NCBI GenBank assembly: GCA_910574635.1
Contig: CAJTCG010000001.1
Location: 248,001-312,000 of the forward strand
From: Oscillospiraceae bacterium
GTDB taxonomy: Bacteria; Bacillota; Clostridia; Oscillospirales; Oscillospiraceae
DNA length: 64,000 nt
Direction: 5' to 3'
Part shown: piece after piece, positions 41,867 to 51,174 of the stretch
Position numbering within the stretch: position 1 is the stretch's first letter
Layout: the number at the start of each line of letters is the position of its first letter
Notes under the pieces: generated by a model
What the model saw: the letters and a program-made list of their open reading frames with translations, nothing else
Database searches by the model: none
Told to the model about the DNA's origin: nothing
Program-made: the position numbers and the translations under genes

Positions 41867-43920
41867 GGCCGGAGCTGCTGGCCCCCGCCGGATCGCCGGA
41901 GGCCCTGCGGGCCGCCGCGGAGGGCGGCGCCGGGGCCGTATACCTGGGCTGGGGGGCCTTCAACGCCCGCCGGGGGGCTCAGAACTTTTCCCAGGAGGAG
42001 TTTGCCCAGGCGGTGGCCTGGTGCCATGTCCGGGGGGTCCGGGTCTTTCTCACCCTGAACATCCTCCTGTCGGACCGGGAGCTGCCCGAGGCTCTGGAAA
42101 CCGCCCGGACCGCCTCCCGGCTGGGGGTGGACGCGGTGCTGGTCCAGGACTGGGGCCTTTTTGACCTGCTCCGGCGGACGCTTCCCGACCTGCCCCTTCA
42201 CGCCAGCACCCAGATGAGCGTCTTCACCTCCGGCGGGGCCTGTGAGATTGCCGCGGACGGCTGTGAGCGGGTGGTGCTGGCCCGGGAGTGCTCCAAGGAG
42301 GAGACGGCGGCAATCTGCGAAACCTGCCCCGCCCAGGTGGAAGCCTTTGTCCACGGGGCGCTGTGCATGTGCTACTCCGGCCAGTGCGCCATGAGCGCCC
42401 TGATTGGCGGGCGATCCGGCAACCGGGGGCGCTGCGCCCAGCCCTGCCGCCTGCCCTATGGGGTGAACGAGGCGGCGAAGAATCAGCGGCCCCTGAGCCT
42501 TAAGGACTCCTGCATGGCGGACCACTTGGGAGAGATGGCGGAGATGGGAATCTCCTGCCTGAAAATCGAGGGGCGGATGCGCCGCCCCGGCTATGTGGCC
42601 GCCGTGACGGGCATCTACGCCCGGCTTCTGGAGGAGGGGCGGAAGCCCACGGCCCAGGAACGGGAAACCCTGGAGCGGGCTTTTTCCCGCTCCGGCTTCA
42701 CCGACGCCTATTGGCGGGGAACGAAGGGTCCGGAGATGCTGGGCTTCCGCCCGGAGAACGCGGAGGCCGCCCCCGCTGTGGAAGCCCCCCGCCGGGAGGA
42801 GGGCCGGGTTCCCGTCCGCTTTACCTGCCGGGTGGAGGCGGGAACGCCCTGCCTTCTCACGGCGGAAGACCCGGAGGGCCGCGCCGTCACCGTCTCCGGC
42901 CCCGTGCCGGAGGCCGCCCGGAACCGGGCCCTGACGCCGGAGGACCTGGCCGCCCGGCTGGGCAAGACCGGGGGGACCCCCTACCGCTGTGCGCGTGCGG
43001 ACGCATATGCGGACCCCGGCCTGTCCCTCTCCGCCGCCGCGGTGAACGCCTTGCGGCGGGAGGCTTTGGAGGCTCTCAGCGCCGCCCGGTCCCAGCCGCC
43101 GGAGCGGCGGGAGCACTTCCCCCCGCCTCCCCTGCCGGAGCAGGACTGCTCCCAGGAGGAGCCCCGGTTTACGGTTTCCCTGCTTACTGCCGCCCAGCTG
43201 ACGGGGGGCGTTCTGGACCTCCGCCCCGCCCGGGTGTATCTGCCCCTGGAGCTGCTGGCGGACGTGCCCTCCCTGCCGGAGACGGAGGCGGAGTACTGCG
43301 CGATCCTTCCCCGGGTCTGGCGGGACCGGGACGAGGACCTGCTCCGCCGCTGGCTGGACAAGGCCCGGGCCCTGGGGGCTTCCGGGCTGCTGCTGGGGAA
43401 CCTGGGCCACTTTCCCCTGGCCCGGGACGGCGGCTGGCGGCTCTATGGGGACTACGGTCTGAACGTCTTCAACAGCCGTTCCCTGGACTACCTCCGTAAG
43501 AAGGGCCTGGAATCCGCCTGTCTCTCCTTCGAGCTCCGCTTTTCCCAGATCCGGGACATGAAAAAGCTGCTCCCGGCGGAGGCCATTGTCTACGGGCGGC
43601 TTCCCCTGATGATTACGGAGAACTGCCTGATTCAAAACAGCGCCGGCTGCCGCTGCGACCGGCCCAACTTCCTGAACGACCGCACCGGCGCGGCCTTCCC
43701 CCTCCTCCCCGCCTTCGGCCACCGGACGGAGGTACAGAACAGCCGTCCCCTCTACCTGGCGGACCGGCCGGACTGGCGGCAATTGGGCCTTTGCTACGCC
43801 CGCCTCCGCTTCACAACGGAGAGCCCGGAGGACTGCGCCCGCCTCTGCCGGGCCTATCAGGAGGGCGCGCCCGCCGCCGGGGAATTCACCCGGGGGCTGT
43901 ATCAGCGGGGTGTGGAGTGA
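41863..43920 (+). CDS. U32-family peptidase
   Basis: 685 aa, GTG start overlapping zapA. N-terminus ELLAPAGSPEALRAAAEGGA and the signature FVHGALCMCYSGQCAMS followed by GNRGRCAQPCRLPY identify peptidase U32. Relatives such as RlhA/YdcP modify 23S rRNA and others act as collagenases; which applies here is not clear. The C-terminal half (from about 320) carries extra domains seen in the longer U32 group. The gene order zapA-U32 is common in Clostridia. Confidence 0.9.
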   Translation: MRPELLAPAGSPEALRAAAEGGAGAVYLGWGAFNARRGAQNFSQEEFAQAVAWCHVRGVRVFLTLNILLSDRELPEALETARTASRLGVDAVLVQDWGLFDLLRRTLPDLPLHASTQMSVFTSGGACEIAADGCERVVLARECSKEETAAICETCPAQVEAFVHGALCMCYSGQCAMSALIGGRSGNRGRCAQPCRLPYGVNEAAKNQRPLSLKDSCMADHLGEMAEMGISCLKIEGRMRRPGYVAAVTGIYARLLEEGRKPTAQERETLERAFSRSGFTDAYWRGTKGPEMLGFRPENAEAAPAVEAPRREEGRVPVRFTCRVEAGTPCLLTAEDPEGRAVTVSGPVPEAARNRALTPEDLAARLGKTGGTPYRCARADAYADPGLSLSAAAVNALRREALEALSAARSQPPERREHFPPPPLPEQDCSQEEPRFTVSLLTAAQLTGGVLDLRPARVYLPLELLADVPSLPETEAEYCAILPRVWRDRDEDLLRRWLDKARALGASGLLLGNLGHFPLARDGGWRLYGDYGLNVFNSRSLDYLRKKGLESACLSFELRFSQIRDMKKLLPAEAIVYGRLPLMITENCLIQNSAGCRCDRPNFLNDRTGAAFPLLPAFGHRTEVQNSRPLYLADRPDWRQLGLCYARLRFTTESPEDCARLCRAYQEGAPAAGEFTRGLYQRGVE

Positions 43921-43976
43921 ATACAAACCGTTGATTTTCGGCAAAATGCTACAAAATAGAATTGCACAGGAGCGTT

Positions 43977-44417
43977 ATGATGAGAGAGAGCAAGGAAGTA
44001 AAGGTCAAATATTTTGTGGAGGACTTGGAGGAGCTTTGCTGTGTCCCCGGGTCCGACTGGGTGGATCTGCGGGCGGCGGAGGACGTGGCCCTGAAGGCCG
44101 GGGAGTTTTGCCTGATTCCCCTGGGCATTGCCGCGGCCCTGCCGGAGGGGTACGAGGCCCATGTGGTTCCCCGGAGCTCCACCTTTAAAAATTACGGATT
44201 GCTGCAGGCCAACTCCATGGGGGTGGTGGACGGCTCCTACCGGGGGGACGGGGATCAATGGCGCTGGCCCGCCTACGCCACCCGGGATGTGCGCATCCCG
44301 AAAAACACCCGGCTTTGCCAATTCCGCATTGTGGAGAACCAGCCCCCCCTGGTCTTTACCCGGGTGGAGCGGCTGGAGGGCCCCGACCGGGGCGGCTTCG
44401 GTTCCACCGGGGTGTAA
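43977..44417 (+). CDS. dut: dUTP diphosphatase
   Basis: 146 aa, ATG 43977 with AGGAG. The five dUTPase motifs are recognisable: DLRAAEDVAL, PRSST, GVVDGSYRGDGD, RLCQFRI and RGGFGSTG. It hydrolyses dUTP to dUMP and pyrophosphate. The motif III insertion GDQWRWPAY is longer than in E. coli. Sits between U32 and maf, alone. Confidence 0.92.
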   Translation: MMRESKEVKVKYFVEDLEELCCVPGSDWVDLRAAEDVALKAGEFCLIPLGIAAALPEGYEAHVVPRSSTFKNYGLLQANSMGVVDGSYRGDGDQWRWPAYATRDVRIPKNTRLCQFRIVENQPPLVFTRVERLEGPDRGGFGSTGV

Positions 44418-44560
44418 CTTTTCTTGAAAGACTGTAACGACACTTGATTTTGCGGAGCAAAATCTTAGTGGAGTACGTCCCCGAAGGGGAAAAGTTACCA
44501 AAAGAACTTTAACACGCCCTGGTAGTCTGGAGCTTTTCCAAACTGGAGCGACGGCAACCC
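44418..44560. repeat. Dispersed repeat copy A
   Basis: CTTTTCTTGAAAGA at 44418-44433 and AAAAGAACTTTA, GGTAGTCTGGA, AACTGGAGCGACGGCAACC further on match the sequence after the mgsA-like gene (58883-58968) in the same order, with about 70 extra bases here, including the stem GATTTTGC/GCAAAATC. The remaining gap to maf (44561-44681) shows no other gene. Confidence 0.6.
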
Positions 44561-44681
44561 AGCATTCTCTTGACTCGCGAATTTCGGAGCTGCGATGCGA
44601 TTCGCAACGGCGCGGCGGACCGGAACATGCCGCCGCTGTGAGCTCGTCATCAAATCTGCTATTCATTAAGAGGTATCATAT

Positions 44682-45257
44682 ATGGCACAGATTGTACTGG
44701 CCTCCGGTTCCCCCCGGCGGCGGGAGCTCTTGGAGCGCATCGGCGTGACGGATTTTGTGGTCCGGGTGCCGGAGGTGGAGGAAAACTTCCCCGAGGGGCT
44801 GTCCCCCCAGGAGGTAGTCTCCTACATCTCCCGGGAGAAGGCGGAGGCCGCCGCCGGGCTCTGCGGGCCGGAGGACATTGTCATTACGGCGGACACCATG
44901 GTTTTCCTGGACGAGCAGCGCCTGGGCAAGCCCCGGGACGAGGCCCATGCCCTGGAAATGCTCACCGCCCTTCAGGGACGGAAGCACACCGTCTGCACCG
45001 GCGTCTCCGTCTGCCAGGGGGCCCGGCGGCTGACGGAAACGGAATCCACGGACGTCTTCTTCCGCCCCGCCTCGGAGGAGGAGCTCCGCCGCTACATCGC
45101 CACCGGAGAGCCCATGGACAAGGCCGGGGCCTACGGGGTCCAGGGCCGGGGGGCCCTGCTGGTGGAGCGGCTGGAGGGAGACTTCTTCAACGTCATGGGC
45201 CTCCCCGTGCTGCGCCTTGCCCGGATGCTGGAGCGGTTCGGCGTTTCCCTGCTGTAA
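44682..45257 (+). CDS. maf: Maf-like nucleotide pyrophosphatase
   Basis: 191 aa. Start ASGSPRRRELLERIG and internal ADTMVFLD, LGKPRDEAHA match the Maf family, which hydrolyses non-canonical NTPs (dTTP/UTP type) and is linked to septum control. Located immediately before mreC as in many Firmicutes, so it is the first gene of the elongasome cluster. Confidence 0.93.
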   Translation: MAQIVLASGSPRRRELLERIGVTDFVVRVPEVEENFPEGLSPQEVVSYISREKAEAAAGLCGPEDIVITADTMVFLDEQRLGKPRDEAHALEMLTALQGRKHTVCTGVSVCQGARRLTETESTDVFFRPASEEELRRYIATGEPMDKAGAYGVQGRGALLVERLEGDFFNVMGLPVLRLARMLERFGVSLL

Positions 45258-45299
45258 CTTGTTTCCTCCTTATCTTTGACCTTTATATAGGTGATTGGA

Positions 45300-46142
45300 T
45301 TGAAAAATTTCCTGAAACAGCATGGGCTCTGGGTGCTTTTCGCCGCCGCCGTTTTGTCGGTGGCCATGGCGGTAATGTCGGTGCTCAGCGCCAATTCCTC
45401 CCCGCTGGAAAACCTGACGGGAATGATCGTCTCCCCCTTCCGGGCCGGGTACACGGCGGTGGCCAACTGGTTCAACGACCTGCAAAATTATTATAAGGAC
45501 ACCACGGATCTCCAGGCGGAAAACGCCGCCCTCCGCCAGCAGATTGCCAAAATGGAGGAGACCATCCGCCAGGCCAAGGCGGACGTGGAGGAGAACGCCA
45601 AGCTCCGGGAGCTGCTGAACCTGACGAAGCAGCGCCGGGACCTGACGGACTTCGAGGCCTGCATGGTCACGGAGCACGCGGTGACCAACTGGACCTCTTC
45701 CCTGACGCTGAACAAGGGGACCTCCCTGGGCGTCGAGGCGGGGGACTGCGTCATTGACGAGTGCGGCAATCTGGTGGGCGTCGTCTCCCAGGCGGGGACC
45801 AACTGGTCCACGGTGCTGACCCTGGTGGACACGGACACCTCTTTGGGCGCTCAGATATTCCGGACCAAGGACTTAGGCATAGCCCGGGGGGACTTCTCCT
45901 TAATGGGGGAAAAGCGCCTGCGGCTGGAATACCTCCCGGCGGACCGCGCCCCCCTGGCGGGGGACGTGGTGGTGACCTCCGGCCTGGGCGGCTACTATCC
46001 CTCCGGCCTGGTCATCGGCTCTGTGGAGCAAGTCCAGGTGGACGACTCCGGCGCGGCCTCCTACGCCATTTTGGCCCCGGCGGCGGACCTGGACGCCCTG
46101 ACGGAGGTTTTCGTCATCAAGTCCTTTGAAATTGTCACCTGA
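45300..46142 (+). CDS. mreC: Rod shape-determining protein MreC
   Basis: 280 aa from TTG at 45300 (AGGTG six bases upstream); GTG at 45291 is an alternative. One N-terminal TM segment (LWVLFAAAVLSVAMAVMSVL), a coiled coil (about 55-105, LQAENAALRQQIAKMEE) and a beta-rich extracytoplasmic part (TLNKGTSLGVEAGD, VVSQAGTNWSTVLTLVD). It organises the elongasome together with MreD and PBP2 at the lateral wall. No mreB is visible next to it. Confidence 0.92.
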   Translation: MKNFLKQHGLWVLFAAAVLSVAMAVMSVLSANSSPLENLTGMIVSPFRAGYTAVANWFNDLQNYYKDTTDLQAENAALRQQIAKMEETIRQAKADVEENAKLRELLNLTKQRRDLTDFEACMVTEHAVTNWTSSLTLNKGTSLGVEAGDCVIDECGNLVGVVSQAGTNWSTVLTLVDTDTSLGAQIFRTKDLGIARGDFSLMGEKRLRLEYLPADRAPLAGDVVVTSGLGGYYPSGLVIGSVEQVQVDDSGAASYAILAPAADLDALTEVFVIKSFEIVT

Positions 46143-46159
46143 CGGGCGGAGGCTCTTTT

Positions 46160-46672
46160 ATGATTGCGAGAAACGAAACCATCTTCAAATGGTCCCTGTA
46201 TGCCGCCGCCACGGCCCTGTGCCTGCTGGTGCAGACGGGCTTCCTCCAGCGGCTGGAATTTTGGGGAGCCCTTCCCTTTCTCTATCCCCTTCTGGCGGCC
46301 ATTCCCGCCACCTATGAGGGGCCCCTTGCCGGGTCCATTTTCTCCTTGTGCGTGGGGCTGGTCTCCGACCTGCTTCTGCCAGGCCCCGTCCCCTGCCTCT
46401 ACACCCTGATTTTCCCCCTGGCGGGCCTCTGCGCCGGGCTGCTGTCCCAGAGCTGGCTCCCCGCCGGGTTTCTCTGCTCCTTTGTCTCCGCCGCCGCTGC
46501 CTTCCTGCTCCACGGCAGCTTTCGCTGCCTGATTCTTTGGATGCAGGGCGCCGCCGCCTGGGAGGCCGGAGCCCTGGTTATGGTCCGGGAGTTCTGCGCA
46601 GCCGCTCCCTTTGTCATTCCGCTGACGCTGCTTTACCGCTCCGTCTTCCGAAAAACCCGTTTCGACGACTGA
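46160..46672 (+). CDS. mreD: Rod shape-determining protein MreD
   Basis: 170 aa with five hydrophobic segments and no enzymatic motif, in the expected slot between mreC and a PBP2. Family identity comes from position, length and the typical LLVQTGFLQRLEFWGALP entry segment. It is a polytopic membrane component of the elongasome. Confidence 0.88.
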   Translation: MIARNETIFKWSLYAAATALCLLVQTGFLQRLEFWGALPFLYPLLAAIPATYEGPLAGSIFSLCVGLVSDLLLPGPVPCLYTLIFPLAGLCAGLLSQSWLPAGFLCSFVSAAAAFLLHGSFRCLILWMQGAAAWEAGALVMVREFCAAAPFVIPLTLLYRSVFRKTRFDD

Positions 46673-46694
46673 TTTCTAAATAGAAAGGCGCCCT

Positions 46695-48884
46695 ATGGAC
46701 CGCAAGGAAATGCAAAATGCCCGCCTCTATCTGCTCACCGCCCTCCTGGTGCTGGTATTGATCGCTTACTTTTTCGTGCTCTACGACGTGCAGGTCATCC
46801 ACCACGATGAATACGCCGCCAAGGCCATCCGCTCCATCGTGCGGTCGGAGAAAGTGGAGGCCTCCCGGGGCATCCTCACCGACCGCAACGGAAAGCCCCT
46901 GGTCTCCAACCGCTCCACCTATGATTTGACCTTCGACGCGGACCTCCTCCGCCCGGGGGAAGACAGCAACGAGGCCATTCTCCGCCTGGTCCAGCTCTGC
47001 CAGGCGGAGGGCGTGGCCTGGAGCGACAACCTCCCCATCTCCCGGCTGGCCCCCTACACCTACACCGTGAATCAGATGGACAAACAGCAGAAGAAGCTGT
47101 TTCTCGCCTACCTCAAGACCCTCAAGCCCTGCGCCGAGGCTTTGGGGGAATACCTCCTCCGCCACCCGGAGGCGGTCTCCACCCCGGAGCCCGAGCCGGA
47201 GGAGGGGGCCGCGCCTATGGAGGAGCTCTCCCCCAAGAAGCGGGCCCAGGCCCTGCTGGACCGCCTGGTCACCGACGATCTGACGGAGGCTTTGCTGATG
47301 GACGCCGGCGTCACCCCCGCCCAGCTTATCGGCGCCATGCGGGGAGAGCTGGGCATTCCCGAGGACTACACCATGACCCAGGCCCGGATGGTGCTGGGGG
47401 TCCAGTACGAGCTGTCCGTCCGGAAGCTGGACAACTACGCGGCCTACGTGCTGGCCAGGGACATCGACACCCCCTTCATCTCCCTCCTCAGCGACGGGAA
47501 CTACGCCGGGGCCAAGGTGACCCTCTCCTCCGTCCGGGAGTACGAGACCCCCTATGCCGCCCACATTCTGGGCTATGTCAGCAGCATCACCATTGAGGAC
47601 GACTACCCCTCTTTAAAGGAAAAGGGCTATGACTACGACGACCTTATCGGCAAGGTGGGGGCGGAGCTGGCCTTTGAGGAGTACCTGCGGGGCAAGGACG
47701 GCCGCCGCATGGTGGCCACCAACGACGAGGGGAAGGTCACCGGGGAATACTACTCCACAGAGCCTGTCCCCGGCAACACCGTGGAGCTGACCATTGACCT
47801 CAATTTCCAGTCCCAGGTGGAAGACTGCCTGGCGGAAACCGTCACCCGGCTGAACGCCGACGGCGACGAGAAGCGGGGCGCCGGGGCGGCGGTGGTGCGG
47901 GTGGGCACCGGCGAGGTGCTGGCCCTGGCCTCCTATCCCTCCTATGATCTGGCTTCCTTCCGCCGGACCGAAGAGAACTACGTCGCCGTCAGCAGCGACC
48001 CGCAGGCCCCCCTCTTCAACCGGGCCGCGGAGGGCAAATATCCCCCCGGCTCCACCTTGAAGCCCTTTACCGCCATGGCGGCCCTGCTGGACGGGAAGGT
48101 AACCCTAAAAGAGAAAATCAAGGACACCGGCTCCTGGCGCTACCCGGGGGACGAGGCCAACAGCTACGCCAACTGCTGGAAGCGCTCGGGCCACGGGAAC
48201 TTGAACGTCACCGGGGCCATTACCAACTCCTGCAACTACTTTTTCGCCGAAATGGGCTACCGCCTGGAAATGGAGGGGCTTCGGAAATACCTGGTCCAGT
48301 TCGGCCTGGGGGAAAAGACGGGCATTGAGATTCCCGAGACCGCCGGACTCCTGCCGGAGAACCCCCAGGGCCAGAACCAGGCCCCCTGGGCGGCCTTCGG
48401 CCAGTCCAACCAGCTCTACTCCCCCCTCCAGCTGGCCAACTATATCGCCACCCTGGTCTCCGGCGGGAAGCACTGCCAGGCCCATTTGCTGAAAACCGCC
48501 AAGACCTATGACAATTCGGAGGTCGTAGCCGTGGGGAACACGGAACCCATCAACGAAATCGACATCAGCGACGAAAACCTCCAGGCGGTGAAGGAGGGCA
48601 TGAAGGGCCTGGTAGAGGGCACCCTCTCCCCCTATTTCCGGAACTGCGTGGTCTCCGCCGGGGCCAAGACCGGCACCTCCCAGGTCCGGGCGGACACGAA
48701 AAACCACGGCGTCTTCGTCTGCTTCGCCCCTTACGACGACCCGGAGATCGCGGTCGCCATCGCCATCGAGCGGGCGGACGCCGGCGCGGCTCTGGCCTCC
48801 ACGGCGGTGAACATCCTCAACGCCTATTTCACCCCCCCGGAGGACACCGTCGCCATCACCGGGGAGAACCAGCTTTTGCCCTAG
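46695..48884 (+). CDS. mrdA: Penicillin-binding protein 2 (elongasome transpeptidase)
   Basis: 729 aa. One TM anchor (about 12-32), a dimerisation/pedestal region with SRGILTDRNGKPLVSNRS, and a transpeptidase domain with SxxK (PGSTLKP), SxN (TNSCNYF) and KTG (GAKTGTSQ). It crosslinks peptidoglycan during elongation. About 110 residues longer than E. coli PBP2, mostly in a linker (PEPEPEEGAAPMEELSPKK). Last gene of maf-mreC-mreD-mrdA, with a terminator at 49040-49062. Confidence 0.93.
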   Translation: MDRKEMQNARLYLLTALLVLVLIAYFFVLYDVQVIHHDEYAAKAIRSIVRSEKVEASRGILTDRNGKPLVSNRSTYDLTFDADLLRPGEDSNEAILRLVQLCQAEGVAWSDNLPISRLAPYTYTVNQMDKQQKKLFLAYLKTLKPCAEALGEYLLRHPEAVSTPEPEPEEGAAPMEELSPKKRAQALLDRLVTDDLTEALLMDAGVTPAQLIGAMRGELGIPEDYTMTQARMVLGVQYELSVRKLDNYAAYVLARDIDTPFISLLSDGNYAGAKVTLSSVREYETPYAAHILGYVSSITIEDDYPSLKEKGYDYDDLIGKVGAELAFEEYLRGKDGRRMVATNDEGKVTGEYYSTEPVPGNTVELTIDLNFQSQVEDCLAETVTRLNADGDEKRGAGAAVVRVGTGEVLALASYPSYDLASFRRTEENYVAVSSDPQAPLFNRAAEGKYPPGSTLKPFTAMAALLDGKVTLKEKIKDTGSWRYPGDEANSYANCWKRSGHGNLNVTGAITNSCNYFFAEMGYRLEMEGLRKYLVQFGLGEKTGIEIPETAGLLPENPQGQNQAPWAAFGQSNQLYSPLQLANYIATLVSGGKHCQAHLLKTAKTYDNSEVVAVGNTEPINEIDISDENLQAVKEGMKGLVEGTLSPYFRNCVVSAGAKTGTSQVRADTKNHGVFVCFAPYDDPEIAVAIAIERADAGAALASTAVNILNAYFTPPEDTVAITGENQLLP

Positions 48885-49000
48885 CCGGATGTCCCCTGAT
48901 AGAATACCGCGCAGGGGCCGCCGCCCCCGGCGGCCCGTCCCCTTGAAACTGCCGGGCTCCCGGAAGAACGGGCGGCCCAGGGGGGGCCGCCCCTACGGAG

Positions 49001-49016
49001 TGTTTCACGTGAAACA
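49001..49016. promoter_or_regulatory. parS site 1
   Basis: TGTTTCACGTGAAACA, the perfect 16-bp palindromic consensus for Spo0J/ParB loading. Located between mrdA and the amylase gene, 2.2 kb upstream of parA. Confidence 0.93.
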
Positions 49017-49039
49017 TCCCTTTTGTCTCCGCGCCTTCC

Positions 49040-49062
49040 GGCCGGGTTTTCCCGGCCTTTTT
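49040..49062 (+). terminator. Terminator after mrdA
   Basis: Stem GGCCGGG/CCCGGCC (49040-49046, 49051-49057) with a TTTT loop and five T. Confidence 0.7.
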
Positions 49063-49135
49063 CCCCCGAAAAGCGAGCAGTAAAAAAATGTCATTTGTTG
49101 GAACCCCTTATTTTAACAAACAAGGAGTTTTTCCC

Positions 49136-50989
49136 ATGAACACACCTTCCGTCTTCGACTCCCGCGATCCCCGGTACAAGCAGCCCTATGGCGCCCTCCT
49201 CTGCGGGAAGGAGTGGTCCCTCACCTGCCGCCCCCTCTCCAGCGAGGGGTTCACCCACTGTTCCGTCGTCATCCGCCGGGAGTTCGCCGGGCACGAGATG
49301 GAGGCGGAGATGCCCTTTACCGGCTTTCAGGAAGACCGGGCCGTCTTCTCCCTCTCCCTCATCCCCTTCCAGACGCCGGAGCTGGCGTGGTACTGGTTCC
49401 GCTTCTGGCGGGACGACGGCACCGGCTGTCTTCTGGACAAGACCGGCTACCGCAGCGAGGGAGAGCCGGTCCCCTGGCAGCTCACCGTCTATGAGGAGAG
49501 CCGCACCCCCGCCTGGTTCGGCGAGGGGGTGACCTATCAGATCTTCCCGGACCGCTACTGCCGTTTGGACCTCCCGGACCCGGCGGGGCTTATTGGAGAA
49601 CGCTGGGTGCACCAGGACTGGGACGACCTCCCCGCCTGGAGGCCGGAGGACGGCGAGGTGAAGAACCGGGACTTCTTCGGCGGCTCCCTGGCGGGCGTGG
49701 CCGCCCACCTGGACGACTTGGCGGCCCTGGGCGTCACCACCCTTTACTTCTGCCCCATTTTCGAGTCCGCCTCCAACCACCGCTACAACACGGCGGACTA
49801 TACGAAAATCGACCCCATGCTGGGCACGGAGGAGGATTTCACGCGCCTTTGCGCCAAGGCGCGGGAAAAGGGCATCCGGGTTTTGCTGGACGGCGTGTTT
49901 AACCACACCGGCTCCCAAAGCGTCTACTTCAACGCCGACGGCTTCTATCCCACCCTGGGCGCGGCCCAGAGCCAGGACAGCCCCTATTACCACTGGTTCC
50001 AGTTCAGCGACTGGCCCGGGTCCTATGACGCCTGGTGGGGCATCAGCACCCTGCCCAACGTCCGGGAGGACTGCCCGGACTACGTAAACTATATCATCAC
50101 CGGGCAGGATTCCATCGTGAAGCGCTGGCTCCGGGCCGGGGCCTCCGGCTGGCGGCTGGATGTGGCGGACGAGCTCCCCGACGAGTTCATTGAACAGCTC
50201 CGCGCCGCCGTGGAGGAAACGGACCCCGACGCCATGGTCATCGGCGAGGTCTGGGAGGACGCCAGCAATAAGATCTCCTACTCCCGCCGCCGGAAGTACC
50301 TCCAGGGGAAGGAGCTCCACGGGGTAATGAACTACCCCTTCCGCACCGCCCTGCTGAACTACCTGCTGGACGGCCCGGCGGAGGATTTCAAGGAGGCCAT
50401 GGAGACCATCCGGGAGAATTACCCTCCCGCCGCCTTCTACTCCGCCATGAACTTCCTGGGCACCCACGATACCCCCCGGGTCCTCACGGTACTGGGCGGC
50501 GTCCCCCTGCCGGAGGGCCGGGACGCTCAGTCTACCTTCCACCTCTCCCCTGTCCAGCGGGAGGCGGGCCTGGAGCGGCTCCATGTGGCGGCGGCCATCC
50601 TCTTCACCTTCCCCGGCTCCCCCATGGTCTATTACGGGGACGAGGCCGGCATGGAGGGCGCGGCGGACCCCTTCAACCGCCGGACCTATCCCTGGGGCCA
50701 TGAAAACCAGGCGCTTCTGGCCTGGTTCCGCCGGCTGGGGCAGCTGCGGAAGGACCGGGCTTCCCTGCGCCGGGGGGCGCTCCGCTGGCTGGAGGCCCAG
50801 GGCCCCCTGCTGGCCTATGTCCGGGAAACCTGTGACGAGGCCACCGCCACCCTGGTAAACGCCGGGCCGGAGGAGCGGACCGTCTCCCTGCCGGGGGGCG
50901 GCTTCCGGGACCTTTGCACCGGGGAGAGCCTTTCCGGAGAGACGGCCCCCGTCCCTCCCTACAGCGTCCGGCTGCTGGGCCGGGGCTGA
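49136..50989 (+). CDS. GH13 alpha-amylase/neopullulanase-family glycosidase
   Basis: 617 aa from ATG 49136 (AAGGAG upstream). A short beta-rich N-terminal module (about 1-125) precedes a (beta/alpha)8 domain: VTYQIFPDRY, DGVFNHTG, GWRLDVADE (nucleophile Asp), IGEVWED (acid Glu) and FLGTHDTPR (third Asp). This is the neopullulanase/cyclomaltodextrinase layout. No signal peptide, so it works inside the cell, probably on maltodextrins. It stands alone between parS sites. Confidence 0.9.
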   Translation: MNTPSVFDSRDPRYKQPYGALLCGKEWSLTCRPLSSEGFTHCSVVIRREFAGHEMEAEMPFTGFQEDRAVFSLSLIPFQTPELAWYWFRFWRDDGTGCLLDKTGYRSEGEPVPWQLTVYEESRTPAWFGEGVTYQIFPDRYCRLDLPDPAGLIGERWVHQDWDDLPAWRPEDGEVKNRDFFGGSLAGVAAHLDDLAALGVTTLYFCPIFESASNHRYNTADYTKIDPMLGTEEDFTRLCAKAREKGIRVLLDGVFNHTGSQSVYFNADGFYPTLGAAQSQDSPYYHWFQFSDWPGSYDAWWGISTLPNVREDCPDYVNYIITGQDSIVKRWLRAGASGWRLDVADELPDEFIEQLRAAVEETDPDAMVIGEVWEDASNKISYSRRRKYLQGKELHGVMNYPFRTALLNYLLDGPAEDFKEAMETIRENYPPAAFYSAMNFLGTHDTPRVLTVLGGVPLPEGRDAQSTFHLSPVQREAGLERLHVAAAILFTFPGSPMVYYGDEAGMEGAADPFNRRTYPWGHENQALLAWFRRLGQLRKDRASLRRGALRWLEAQGPLLAYVRETCDEATATLVNAGPEERTVSLPGGGFRDLCTGESLSGETAPVPPYSVRLLGRG

Positions 50990-51008
50990 GGCGATTGAAA
51001 TAAAGGAT

Positions 51009-51024
51009 TGTTTCACGTGAAACA
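51009..51024. promoter_or_regulatory. parS site 2
   Basis: A second perfect TGTTTCACGTGAAACA, directly after the amylase gene and 166 bases upstream of the parA start. Confidence 0.93.
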
Positions 51025-51026
51025 CC

Positions 51027-51056
51027 AAGGGCCTGCCGAAAACGGCGGGCCCTTCT
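51027..51056 (+). terminator. Terminator after amylase gene
   Basis: A 12-bp stem with one G-U pair (51027-51038, 51043-51054), AAAA loop, followed by CTTGTTT. The T-rich tail overlaps parS site 3. Confidence 0.7.
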
Positions 51057-51072
51057 TGTTTCACGTGAAACT
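51057..51072. promoter_or_regulatory. parS site 3
   Basis: TGTTTCACGTGAAACT, one mismatch from the consensus at the last base. 32 bases after site 2. Confidence 0.88.
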
Positions 51073-51117
51073 TTCCACATCTTCCCCCAAATTTTCAGAA
51101 AATTGTGGGTTTTGGCC

Positions 51118-51146
51118 TTGCAAGGGCGGGACAGCCTTGTTATAAT
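51118..51146 (+). promoter_or_regulatory. Promoter of parA-parB
   Basis: TTGCAA (51118-51123), 17-base spacer, consensus TATAAT (51141-51146). 28 bases before the parA GTG. It lies 45 bases from parS site 3, so ParB binding could affect it. Confidence 0.75.
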
Positions 51147-51174
51147 GAAATTTCGAAAGAAAGTAGGTGTTCTT

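Noticed and set aside
41767..43944. 725-codon minus-strand frame opposite the U32 peptidase gene
   Set aside because: Antisense shadow in the high-GC gene; no motifs and no SD.
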